From positions 186,001-250,000 of the forward strand of contig CALSFV010000033.1 in NCBI GenBank assembly GCA_943737045.1: a stretch of DNA of 64,000 nucleotides. Direction: 5' to 3'. Position 1 is the stretch's first letter. Every line of letters starts with the position of its first letter. Shown here piece after piece: positions 49,778 through 61,700 of this stretch. The notes under the pieces were generated by a model. It had not been told where the DNA came from, searched no databases, and saw only the letters and a list, made by a program, of their open reading frames with translations. Source of the stretch: Parapristionchus giblindavisi. Taxonomy: Eukaryota > Nematoda > Chromadorea > Rhabditida > Diplogasteridae. A program made the position numbers and the translations under genes.

Positions 49778-50244
49778 CACTCACAGAAAATTCCCTTAGG
49801 GAAGTTTTAGAGCTGCATTTTCCTTAGGGAATAATTCCCTGATCTGCTGAGAATCCCTGGTATGTAAGGGATTTCTTACTAGGGAATTATTCCCTTAAAA
49901 TATTCCCTTACATATAAGGGATTTCCAATTTCAACATGCATGTGTGCGAGCGCGTCTGACTAGAGCTATCATCAAGTTTTACGAGAGTTCAAACATGTTC
50001 ACATGGCTTAGTGGCAAGAGTGTTGTGTAGTGATCCGAACCTCGTATGTTCGATTCCTACCCAGCGTAAATCAACTTTGCCCATTTTTCTTATTGTTTAA
50101 ATCTATTTCAAATCCCTTAAATGTAAGGCAATAATTCCCTTACAGGTAAGGGAAATAATTCCCTTATATAACTGGGAATAATTCTCTTGGGGTACCTTAG
50201 CCAGGGAATTATTCCCTTACATATAAGGGATTTTTCTGTGAGTG
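49778..50244. mobile_element. TA-flanked MITE with tRNA-like segment, copy 2
   Basis: 467 bp, apparently identical to copy 1 and in the same satellite position (after TTCGATTCCATA). The tRNA-like A box is at 50,004-50,014 and the B box at 50,047-50,057. It is part of the 1,702 bp duplication. Confidence 0.9.
49997..50068 (+). other. tRNA-derived segment inside MITE copy 2
   Basis: Same A and B boxes as copy 1, shifted by 1,702 bp. No acceptor-stem pairing. No Pol III terminator run of four or more T directly follows; the nearest is in CATTTTTC about 20 nt downstream. Confidence 0.6.
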
Positions 50245-53200
50245 TAGCCCGGAATGTCCGTTCGTGGGGTACTCCCGGTACCGAGCAATTATATGGCTCA
50301 CCGGGTTTACTCTTTGTACGGCTGGGTATGGCTTCGTGGACAGATTAGTGCACACGTGTTTTTCATGGGTATCTTGTATTTCCCACCATGCACCACTACA
50401 GTATATAAGCCATTATTCCGTTATAGGTTATCGTCTCATCCCACACGCTCTTCTTCTCTCATCGGCTGAGCGACAACTTCGATGATCGTCTTACTGTTTC
50501 CCAACTTCTCGAGGCTCACCTACATGTGGATTCGTCGCTCATCTACGCAGGGATACGTCTATTCCATCAGTTAGGTACCGTATCCCAATCCCCACGATAG
50601 TCGTATCGATCTTTCTGAAATTAGTTAGTTAGTCTGTCTTTCGATTCCATAGCCCGGAATGTCCGTTCGTGGGGTACTCCCGGTACCGAGCAATTATATG
50701 GCTCACCGGGTTTACTCTTTGTACGGCTGGGTATGGCTTCGTGGACAGATTAGTGCACACGTGTTTTTCATGGGTATCTTGTATTACCCACCATGCACCA
50801 CTACAGTATATAAGCCATCATTCCATTATAGGTTATCGTCTCATCCCACACGCTCTTCTTCTCTCATTGGCTGAACACCAACTTCGATGATCGTCTTACT
50901 GCTTCCCAACTTCTCGAGGCTCACCTACATGTGGATTCGTCGCTCATCTACGCAGGGATACGTCTATTCCATCAGTGAGGTACCGTATCCCACCCCACGA
51001 TAGTCGTATCGATCTTTCTGAAATTAGTTAGTTAGTTAATTAGTTAGTTAGTTAGTCTGTCTTTCGATTCCATAGCCCGGAATGTCCGTTTGTGGGGTAC
51101 TCCCGGTACCGAGCAATTATATGGCTCACCGGGTTTACTCTTTGTACGGCTGGGTATGGCTTCGTGGACAGATTAGTGCACACGTGTTTTTCATGGGTAT
51201 CTTGCATTACCCACCATGCACCACTACAGTATATAAGCCATTATTCCGTTATAGGTTATCGTCTCATCCCACACGCTCTTCTTCTCTCATCGGCTGAGCG
51301 ACAACTTCGATGATCGTCTTACTGTTTCCCAACTTCTCGAGGCTCACCTACATGTGGATTCGTCGCTCATCTACGCAGGGATACGTCTATTCCATCAGTG
51401 AGGTACCGTATCCCACCCCCACGATAGTCGTATCGATCTTTCTGAAATTAGTTAGTTAGTCTGTCTTTCGATTCCATAGCCCGGAATGTCCGTTCGTGGG
51501 GTACTCCCGGTACCGAGCAATTATATGGCTCACCGGGTTTACTCTTTGTACGGCTGGGTATGGCTTCGTGGACAGATTAGTGCTCACGTGTTTTTCATGG
51601 GTATCCTGTATTACCCACCATGCACCACTACAGTATATAAGCCATTATTCCGTTATAGGTTATCGTCTCATCCCACACGCTCTTCGTCTCTCATCGGCTG
51701 AGCGACAACTTCGATGATCGTCTTACTGTTTCCCAACTTCTCGAGGCTCACCTACATGTGGATTCGTCGCTCATCTACGCAGGGATACGTCTATTCCATC
51801 AGTGAGGTACCGTATCCCACCCCCACGATAGTCGTATCGATCTTTCTGAAATTAGTTAGTTAGTCTGTCTTTCGATTCCATAGCCCGGAATGTCCGTTCG
51901 TGGGGTACTCCCGGTACCGAGCAATTATATGGCTCACCGGGTTTACTCTTTGTACGGCTGGGTATGGCTTCGTGGACAGATTAGTGCTCACGTGTTTTTC
52001 ATGGGTATGCTGTATTACCCACCATGCACCACTACAGTATATAAGCCATTATTCCATTATAGGTTATCGTCTCATCCCACACGCTCTTCTTCTCTCATTG
52101 GCTGAACACCAACTTCGATGATCGTCTTACTGTTTCCCAACTTCTCGAGGCTCACCTACATGTGGATTCGTCGCTCATCTACGCAGGGATACGTCTATTC
52201 CATCAGTGAGGTACCGTATCCCACCCCCACGATAGTCGTATCGATCTTTCTGAAATTAGTTAGTTAGTCTGTCTTTCGATTCCATAGCCCGGAATGTCCG
52301 TTCGTGGGGTACTCCCGGTACCGAGCAATTATATGGCTCACCGGGTTTACTCTTTGTACGGCTGGGTATGGCTTCGTGGACAGATTAGTGCTCACGTGTT
52401 TTTCATGGGTATCTTGTATTACCCACCATGCACCACTACATTATATAAGCCATTATTCGATTATAGGTTATCGTCTCATCCCACACGCTCTTCTTCTCTC
52501 ATCGGCTGAGCGACAACTTCGATGATCGTCTTACTGTTTCCCAACTTCTCGAGGCTCACCTACATGTGGATTCGTCGCTCATCTACGCAGGGATACGTCT
52601 ATTCCATCAGTGAGGTACCGTATCCCACCCCCACGATAGTCGTATCGATCTTTCTGAAATTAGTTAGTTAGTCTGTCTTTCGATTCCATAGCCCGGAATG
52701 TCCGTTCGTGGGGTACTCCCGGTACCGAGCAATTATATGGCTTACCGGGTTTACTCTTTGTACGGCTGGGTATGGCTTCGTGGACAGATTAGTGCACACG
52801 TGTTTTTCATGGGTATCTTGTATTACCCACCATGCACCACTACAGTATATAAGCCATCATTCCATTATAGGTTATCGTCTCATCCCACACGCTCTTCTTC
52901 TCTCATTGGCTGAACACCAACTTCGATGATCGTCTTACTGCTTCCCAACTTCTCGAGGCTCACCTACATGTGGATTCGTCGCTCATCTACGCAGGGATAC
53001 GTCTATTCCATCAGTGAGGTACCGTATCCCACCCCCACGATAGTCGTATCGATCTTTCTGAAATTAGTTAGTTAGTTAATTAGTTAGTTAGTTAGTCTGT
53101 CTTTCGATTCCATAGCCCGGAATGTCCGTTTGTGGGGTACTCCCGGTACCGAGCAATTATATGGCTCACCGGGTTTACTCTTTGTACGGCTGGGTATGGC

Positions 53201-56200
53201 TTCGTGGACAGATTAGTGCACACGTGTTTTTCATGGGTATCTTGTATTACCCACCATGCACCACTACAGTATATAAGCCATTATTCCGTTATAGGTTATC
53301 GTCTCATCCCACACGCTCTTCTTCTCTCATCGGCTGAGCGACAACTTCGATGATCGTCTTACTGTTTCCCAACTTCTCGAGGCTCACCTACATGTGGATT
53401 CGTCGCTCATCTACGCAGGGATACGTCTATTCCATCAGTTAGGTACCGTATCCCACCCCCACGATAGTCGTATCGATCTTTCTGAAATTAGTTAGTTAGT
53501 CTGTCTTTCGATTCCATAGCCCGGAATGTCCGTTCGTGGGGTACTCCCGGTACCGAGCAATTATATGGCTCACCGGGTTTACTCTTTGTACGGCTGGGTA
53601 TGGCTTCGTGGACAGATTAGTGCTCACGTGTTTTTCATGGGTATCCTGTATTACCCACCATGCACCACTACAGTATATAAGCCATTATTCCGTTATAGGT
53701 TATCGTCTCATCCCACACGCTCTTCGTCTCTCATCGGCTGAGCGACAACTTCGATGATCGTCTTACTGTTTCCCAACTTCTCGAGGCTCACCTACATGTG
53801 GATTCGTCGCTCATCTACGCAGGGATACGTCTATTCCATCAGTGAGGTACCGTATCCCACCCCCACGATAGTCGTATCGATCTTTCTGAAATTAGTTAGT
53901 TAGTTAATTAGTTAGTTAGTTAGTCTGTCTTTCGATTCCATAGCCCGGAATGTCCGTTCGTGGGGTACTCCCGGTACCGAGCAATTATATGGCTCACCGG
54001 GTTTACTCTTTGTACGGCTGGGTATGGCTTCGTGGACAGATTAGTGCACACGTGTTTTTCATGGGTATCTTGTATTACCCACCATGCACCACTACAGTAT
54101 ATAAGCCATTATTCCGTTATAGGTTATCGTCTCATCCCACACGCTCTTCTTCTCTCATCGGCTGAGCGACAACTTCGATGATCGTCTTACTGTTTCCCAA
54201 CTTCTCGAGGCTCACCTACATGTGGATTCGTCGCTCATCTACGCAGGGATACGTCTATTCCATCAGTTAGGTACCGTATCCCAATCCCCACGATAGTCGT
54301 ATCGATCTTTCTGAAATTAGTTAGTTAGTCTGTCTTTCGATTCCATAGCCCGGAATGTCCGTTCGTGGGGTACTCCCGGTACCGAGCAATTATATGGCTC
54401 ACCGGGTTTACTCTTTGTACGGCTGGGTATGGCTTCGTGGACAGATTAGTGCACACGTGTTTTTCATGGGTATCTTGTATTACCCACCATGCACCACTAC
54501 AGTATATAAGCCATCATTCCATTATAGGTTATCGTCTCATCCCACACGCTCTTCTTCTCTCATTGGCTGAACACCAACTTCGATGATCGTCTTACTGCTT
54601 CCCAACTTCTCGAGGCTCACCTACATGTGGATTCGTCGCTCATCTACGCAGGGATACGTCTATTCCATCAGTGAGGTACCGTATCCCACCCCCACGATAG
54701 TCGTATCGATCTTTCTGAAATTAGTTAGTTAGTCTGTCTTTCGATTCCATAGCCCGGAATGTCCGTTCGTGGGGTACTCCCGGTACCGAGCAATTATATG
54801 GCTCACCGGGTTTACTCTTTGTACGGCTGGGTATGGCTTCGTGGACAGATTAGTGCTCACGTGTTTTTCATGGGTATCCTGTATTACCCACCATGCACCA
54901 CTACAGTATATAAGCCATTATTCCGTTATAGGTTATCGTCTCATCCCACACGCTCTTCGTCTCTCATCGGCTGAGCGACAACTTCGATGATCGTCTTACT
55001 GTTTCCCAACTTCTCGAGGCTCACCTACATGTGGATTCGTCGCTCATCTACGCAGGGATACGTCTATTCCATCAGTGAGGTACCGTATCCCACCCCCACG
55101 ATAGTCGTATCGATCTTTCTGAAATTAGTTAGTTAGTCTGTCTTTCGATTCCATAGCCCGGAATGTCCGTTCGTGGGGTACTCCCGGTACCGAGCAATTA
55201 TATGGCTCACCGGGTTTACTCTTTGTACGGCTGGGTATGGCTTCGTGGACAGATTAGTGCTCACGTGTTTTTCATGGGTATGCTGTATTACCCACCATGC
55301 ACCACTACAGTATATAAGCCATTATTCCATTATAGGTTATCGTCTCATCCCACACGCTCTTCTTCTCTCATTGGCTGAACACCAACTTCGATGATCGTCT
55401 TACTGTTTCCCAACTTCTCGAGGCTCACCTACATGTGGATTCGTCGCTCATCTACGCAGGGATACGTCTATTCCATCAGTGAGGTACCGTATCCCACCCC
55501 CACGATAGTCGTATCGATCTTTCTGAAATTAGTTAGTTAGTCTGTCTTTCGATTCCATAGCCCGGAATGTCCGTTCGTGGGGTACTCCCGGTACCGAGCA
55601 ATTATATGGCTCACCGGGTTTACTCTTTGTACGGCTGGGTATGGCTTCGTGGACAGATTAGTGCTCACGTGTTTTTCATGGGTATCTTGTATTACCCACC
55701 ATGCACCACTACATTATATAAGCCATTATTCGATTATAGGTTATCGTCTCATCCCACACGCTCTTCTTCTCTCATCGGCTGAGCGACAACTTCGATGATC
55801 GTCTTACTGTTTCCCAACTTCTCGAGGCTCACCTACATGTGGATTCGTCGCTCATCTACGCAGGGATACGTCTATTCCATCAGTGAGGTACCGTATCCCA
55901 CCCCCACGATAGTCGTATCGATCTTTCTGAAATTAGTTAGTTAGTCTGTCTTTCGATTCCATAGCCCGGAATGTCCGTTCGTGGGGTACTCCCGGTACCG
56001 AGCAATTATATGGCTCACCGGGTTTACTCTTTGTACGGCTGGGTATGGCTTCGTGGACAGATTAGTGCTCACGTGTTTTTCATGGGTATGCTGTATTACC
56101 CACCATGCACCACTACAGTATATAAGCCATTATTCCATTATAGGTTATCGTCTCATCCCACACGCTCTTCTTCTCTCATTGGCTGAACACCAACTTCGAT

Positions 56201-57372
56201 GATCGTCTTACTGTTTCCCAACTTCTCGAGGCTCACCTACATGTGGATTCGTCGCTCATCTACGCAGGGATACGTCTATTCCATCAGTGAGGTACCGTAT
56301 CCCACCCCCACGATAGTCGTATCGATCTTTCTGAAATTAGTTAGTTAGTCTGTCTTTCGATTCCATAGCCCGGAATGTCCGTTCGTGGGGAACTCCCGGT
56401 ACCGAGCAATTATATGGCTCACCGGGTTTACTCTTTGTACGGCTGGGTATGGCTTCGTGGACAGATTAGTGCTCACGTGTTTTTCATGGGTATCCTGTAT
56501 TATCCTTAATACCGTAATACCTAATACCGTAGACATCTCTCATTCTTATTATAATACTTCTTTCCCTTACCATACTTGTCATTCTTCGTACAGTACGCAC
56601 TATTTCTTTCCACTGTATTAATTAGTATGAGCAACTAGCAAGGCCATTTTGTATTCATCTTGATGTAGCTCCGCAGATAGGGTTGAGGTAGATCAATCGA
56701 TAGTCTTAATCTTATATCTCTGATTCCTATAGATAGTAGATCACATTCTTGCGTTGCACGAGTCGATGCTTACAAATGGACAAAATCAATCGATATTTGA
56801 GGAGAGAGATGAAGTGGAATTAGTGTCTAGTATTTGATCAGAGCAGAGAATGCACGAAAAAATCTCATTGTCAATGTGAATTTGATAAACAGGCTAATCC
56901 ACATTCTTTGATCATTGATTTATTCTTGTCCTACTTCCCTCCGTGTGCTCTAACGACGAAACGTTCGTAGACTGTAGACTAGGTTTGCCAACGTACATGA
57001 ACAGGGTATGAAAACGGCAAAGTTCAAAGTTCAAATGTCTCCAAAGAGTTTGTGGAATGTTGTGAACTGTAAAGTGTTTGAAGCTATGATATTCTCTCCT
57101 ACAGGTTTACTCATTGTTTCTTCGTCATTATATTTGCGAATCTTCTTCATCATCTTCGTCGATGAGGTCGTCCGAGGAAGGGTGTCATCATCGGGACGAC
57201 GAATCTACTCGACGGACGTCTAAACGTGGATGTGGAACTTTGAAGTGTACAGGGTGGGGATTAATTATGGTGACACCATAAAAAACGGAATATCTTTTTT
57301 CAAAAAAATCGAGTTCCGTTCAAATGCATACCAAATAATCTTCAAACATCTGGGAATGCAATAAAACAATCA

Positions 57373-57450
57373 TTGTCCGATTCTGAATCCATTGGGCTTG
57401 ATGAAGTCCTTGAGACGGGAGGCGGACGCCTCTCTAATTGTACGCGGGTA
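57373..57450 (-). pseudogene. Inverted transposase C-terminus fragment
   Basis: On the minus strand this encodes RTIREASASRLKDFIKPNG, matching the forward C-terminus RTVRESYPSRLKDVIKPNG at 57,975-58,050. It forms the inner part of the long inverted repeat. The two ends differ by several substitutions, so they have diverged since the rearrangement. Confidence 0.85.
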
Positions 57451-58054
57451 AGGCAGACCTTTATGATCTTGTTCTCCGATGTGAAGCTGTTCATCTTGAA
57501 CGCCACCTATAACCCCCAGAGTCACCGAGTGCTTACTACGGACCCCCAGGCTGCTAACTACAATGGTCGGATTGTTCATACCACCTCCAAACCCCTAAAA
57601 ACTAATGGTTTTGGCAGGGATTTTCGCCGCCGTAAAGTTTTTGTGAATCCGGGCGCCAAGATCAACAAGGAGTGCCTAAGGAAGGTAGTTAAGTACGCAT
57701 AGCTCCCCTGGAGCCGTTTCCACTTCGGAAACTGCTCGTGGACCTCCGAACATCATGGAACGCCAGTTTATAAGGCAAAGATCGTCAAGTCGTGGTGAAA
57801 GGAGCAGTTTTCCGAATTCATCCTAGGAGATTATTGGCTTCCTCCTAGCCCGATCTCAGCCCCAGGTATACTCAGCCTGGGACACCTTGGAGGATAGGTC
57901 CTGTACTACTCCCCACCCAAAGCTGGAGTCCCTGAAGAAATCCTTGGAGAAGGAGTGATCGAAGATGAACCCCACCTACCTGCGTACAGTGAGAGAGTCG
58001 TACCCCTCTCGTCTCAAGGACGTCATCAAGCCCAATGGAGGCAGAATCGTTCAA
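57448..58054 (+). pseudogene. Mariner-like transposase, central and C-terminal remnant
   Basis: The plus strand from about 57,448 encodes a mariner-type DD[E/D] catalytic core without its N-terminal DNA-binding domain. MILFSDVKLF contains the first catalytic Asp (57,478-57,480). YNPQSHRV and a VNPGAKINKE stretch follow, in line with the family. At the second catalytic site, where the family has an Asp in a QxDxAPxH-type motif, the sequence reads EHHGTPVYKAK, so that Asp is lost. A PDLSP third-site motif appears only in another frame, and a stop at 57,700 breaks the frame further. The C-terminus (about 57,860-58,054) reads SAWDTLED...RLKDVIKPNGG, a classic mariner ending. A live enzyme would cut and paste the element at TA; this one cannot. 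The 109-codon frame from 57,373 is chimeric: its first ~27 codons are antisense to a transposase end. Confidence 0.85.
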
Positions 58055-58769
58055 TGATTGTTTTATTATATTCCCAGATGTTTAAACATTATTTGGTATA
58101 CATTTGAACGGAACTCGATATTTTTCAAAAAAGTTATTCCGTTTTCATGGTGTCACCATAATTAATCCCCACCCTGTAACGAACATTTCCTCGAAGGCCT
58201 CACTCGTAGGTTACTTTCTAAATGAATAAAGATTTTGGGTGATGTTGTGTGCAAGCGGTGTCCAAGCCCGCGAAGTTAAATGGGTGGAGACAACATCACT
58301 ATGTAAGTATGGTTATTCAGTTATGGGCGGAGCTACATATCGGTGTATATGCACTGACTTAAGAGAGTTTATGAAGAGAATTTAACGTGTCATATAATCG
58401 TTCGAGTGGATACCACGCCGGACAATCAATCGGCTGGAACGTTTAATTACAGAAACACTACATCTTCAACATGTTCTTCCTCTTATCGATAAAGCTGATA
58501 AAGGATCGTTTGCCATATGTCACTTGACATGTACTGAATTTATTTCTAAAATTTCCATAAACATTTTTAATCTTATCATAGCAGTTTTGTTCAATGAGAT
58601 TTAATATTTATTCATGGAAGGAGGAAAAACAATAACAAGTGAGAGTACTGCAACGATAAAGTAAGTAAAGTTTACACCTCAGAGATACTATAAAGAATAC
58701 AAGTAGAGATGTAATCTGAAACTTCACCATCCCTGACGACATCTTTTCTTGATACAATGAATCTTTCAC

Positions 58770-61700
58770 ACGATAGGTTTCATTTTCATTTTCATATTTC
58801 TCAAGTTATCTTGATCATATCAGAGTAAAAGCTACTTTTGTACTTCGGTCATTATAGCAGCAGTAATATATTACAGCTCGACATGACCTGAAGTGTGTCT
58901 CATTCAGAATTTTTTCCTCTTTCACATAGTATATTACTCGATAAGTATCATTGACAATTAGAATTGTAACGAATTATTTTGTACCAAAAACAGAGAGTAT
59001 TGAAAGATAAATTTACATATTGTCCGTACTGACCACTTTGAAATAGTCTATCTTATTCAGAATTTTTCGCTCTTTCATTTGGTATATGACACGATAGGTT
59101 TCATTTTCATTTTCATATTTCTCAAGTTATCTTGATCATATCAGAGTAAAAGCTACTTTTGTACTTCGGTCATTATAGCAGCAGTAAAATATTACAGCTC
59201 GACATGACCTGAAGTGTGTCTCATTCAGAATTTTTTCCTCTTTCACATAGTTTATTACTCGATAAGTATCATTTACAATTAGACTTGTAACGAATTATTT
59301 TGTACCAAAAACAGAGAGTATTGAAAGATAAATTTACATATTGTCCGTACTGACCACTTTGAAATAGTCTATCTTATTCAGAATTTTTCGCTCTTTCATT
59401 TGGTATATGACACGATAGGTTTCATTTTCATTTTCATATTTCTCAAGTTATCTTGATCATATCAGAGTAAAAGCTACTTTTGTACTTCGGTCATTATAGC
59501 AGCAGTAAAATATTACAGCTCGACATGACCTGAAGTGTGTCTCATTCAGAATTTTTTCCTCTTTCACATAGTATATTACTCGATAAGTATCATTTACAAT
59601 TAGACTTGTAACGAATTATTTTGTACCAAAAACAGAGAGTATTGAAAGATAAATTTAAATATTGTCCGTACTGACCACTTTGAAATAGTCTATCTTATTC
59701 AGAATTTTTCGCTCTTTCATTTGGTATATGACAGGATAGGTTTCATTTTCATTTTCATATTTCTCAAGTTATCTTGATCATATCAGAGTAAAAGCTACTT
59801 TTGTACTTCGGTCATTATAGCAGCAGTAAAATATTACAGCTCGACATGACCTGAAGTGTGTCTCATTCAGAATTTTTTCCTCTTTCACATAGTATATTAC
59901 TCGATAAGTATCATTTACAATTAGACTTGTAACGAATTATTTTGTACCAAAAACAGAGAGTATTGAAAGATAAATTTACATATTGTCCGTACTGACCACT
60001 TTGAAATAGTCTATCTTATTCAGAATTTTTCGCTCTTTCATTTGGTATATGACACGATAGGTTTCATTTTCATTTTCATATTTCTCAAGTTATCTTGATC
60101 ATATCAGAGTAAAAGCTACTTTTGTACTTCGGTCATTATAGCAGCAGTAAAATATTACAGCTCGACATGACCTGAAGTGTGTCTCATTCAGAATTTTTTC
60201 CTCTTTCACATAGTATATTACTCGATAAGTATCATTTACAATTAGACTTGTAACGAATTATTTTGTACCAAAAACAGAGAGTATTGAAAGATAAATTTAA
60301 ATATTGTCCGTACTGACCACTTTGAAATAGTCTATCTTATTCAGAATTTTTCGCTCTTTCATTTGGTATATGACAGGATAGGTTTCATTTTCATTTTCAT
60401 ATTTCTCAAGTTATCTTGATCATATCAGAGTAAAAGCTACTTTTGTACTTCGGTCATTATAGCAGCAGTAAAATATTACAGCTCGACATGACCTGAAGTG
60501 TGTCTCATTCAGAATTTTTTCCTCTTTCACATAGTATATTACTCGATAAGTATCATTTACAATTAGACTTGTAACGAATTATTTTGTACCAAAAACAGAG
60601 AGTATTGAAAGATAAATTTACATATTGTCCGTACTGACCACTTTGAAATAGTCTATCTTATTCAGAATTTTTCGCTCTTTCATTTGGTATATGACACGAT
60701 AGGTTTCATTTTCATTTTCATATTTCTCAAGTTATCTTGATCATATCAGAGTAAAAGCTACTTTTGTACTTCGGTCATTATAGCAGCAGTAAAATATTAC
60801 AGCTCGACATGACCTGAAGTGTGTCTCATTCAGAATTTTTTCCTCTTTCACATAGTATATTACTCGATAAGTATCATTTACAATTAGACTTGTAACGAAT
60901 TATTTTGTACCAAAAACAGAGAGTATTGAAAGATAAATTTAAATATTGTCCGTACTGACCACTTTGAAATAGTCTATCTTATTCAGAATTTTTCGCTCTT
61001 TCATTTGGTATATGACAGGATAGGTTTCATTTTCATTTTCATATTTCTCAAGTTATCTTGATCATATCAGAGTAAAAGCTACTTTTGTACTTCGGTCATT
61101 ATAGCAGCAGTAAAATATTACAGCTCGACATGACCTGAAGTGTGTCTCATTCAGAATTTTTTCCTCTTTCACATAGTATATTACTCGATAAGTATCATTT
61201 ACAATTAGACTTGTAACGAATTATTTTGTACCAAAAACAGAGAGTATTGAAAGATAAATTTACATATTGTCCGTACTGACCACTTTGAAATAGTCTATCT
61301 TATTCAGAATTTTTCGCTCTTTCATTTGGTATATGACACGATAGGTTTCATTTTCATTTTCATATTTCTCAAGTTATCTTGATCATATCAGAGTAAAAGC
61401 TACTTTTGTACTTCGGTCATTATAGCAGCAGTAAAATATTACAGCTCGACATGACCTGAAGTGTGTCTCATTCAGAATTTTTTCCTCTTTCACATAGTAT
61501 ATTACTCGATAAGTATCATTTACAATTAGACTTGTAACGAATTATTTTGTACCAAAAACAGAGAGTATTGAAAGATAAATTTACATATTGTCCGTACTGA
61601 CCACTTTGAAATAGTCTATCTTATTCAGAATTTTTCGCTCTTTCATTTGGTATATGGCACGATAGGTTTCATTTTCATTTTCATATTTCTCAAGTTATCT

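Larger units (their letters stand above)
47254..50555 (+). repeat. 1,702-bp tandem duplication including the MITE
   Basis: Units at 47,254, 47,659 and 48,552 and the MITE at 48,076 all recur 1,702 bp downstream (48,956, 49,361, 50,254, 49,778). The private change TATTTCCCACC is in both copies of the unit after the MITE. The second MITE therefore arose by satellite duplication, not by a new insertion. Confidence 0.92.
42426..56500 (+). repeat. 404-bp satellite array A4, plus orientation
   Basis: About 33 monomers interrupted by two MITE copies. Units of 404-405 bp alternate with units of 420-432 bp that have longer GTTA runs, often with a GTTAATTAGTTAG interruption. Many units here carry CATCGGCTGAGCGAC, the head-module version, in place of CATTGGCTGAACACC, so they are closer to the head sequence than A1 units are. 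The last unit runs into tail block B near 56,500. A five-unit block (51,082) recurs 2,040 bp later, and a three-unit block (51,486) recurs 3,273 bp later at 54,759. Confidence 0.95.
57250..58176. mobile_element. Rearranged Tc1/mariner-like element
   Basis: 927 bp flanked by TA on both sides. The uninterrupted sequence GAAGTGTAACGAAC at about 32,072 is the empty site. Terminal repeats begin CAGGGTGGGGATTAATTATG. The inverted repeat is unusually long, about 204 bp (57,250-57,453 against 57,974-58,176), because both ends contain the 3' end of a transposase gene in opposite directions. The normal 5' half of the element is missing. Confidence 0.92.
56501..58769 (+). repeat. Tail block B, copy at the end of A4 (split by a mariner-like element)
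   Basis: Same sequence as B copy 1 without the LINE. It begins after CCTGTATTA, includes the uninterrupted LINE target TGTATTAATTAGTATG (about 56,616-56,631), and ends at GAATCTTTCA, where the 321 bp satellite begins. The end point matches copy 1 to the base. The small open frame (57,008-57,223) is identical in protein to that at 31,837-32,052 and has no recognisable domain. Confidence 0.92.
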
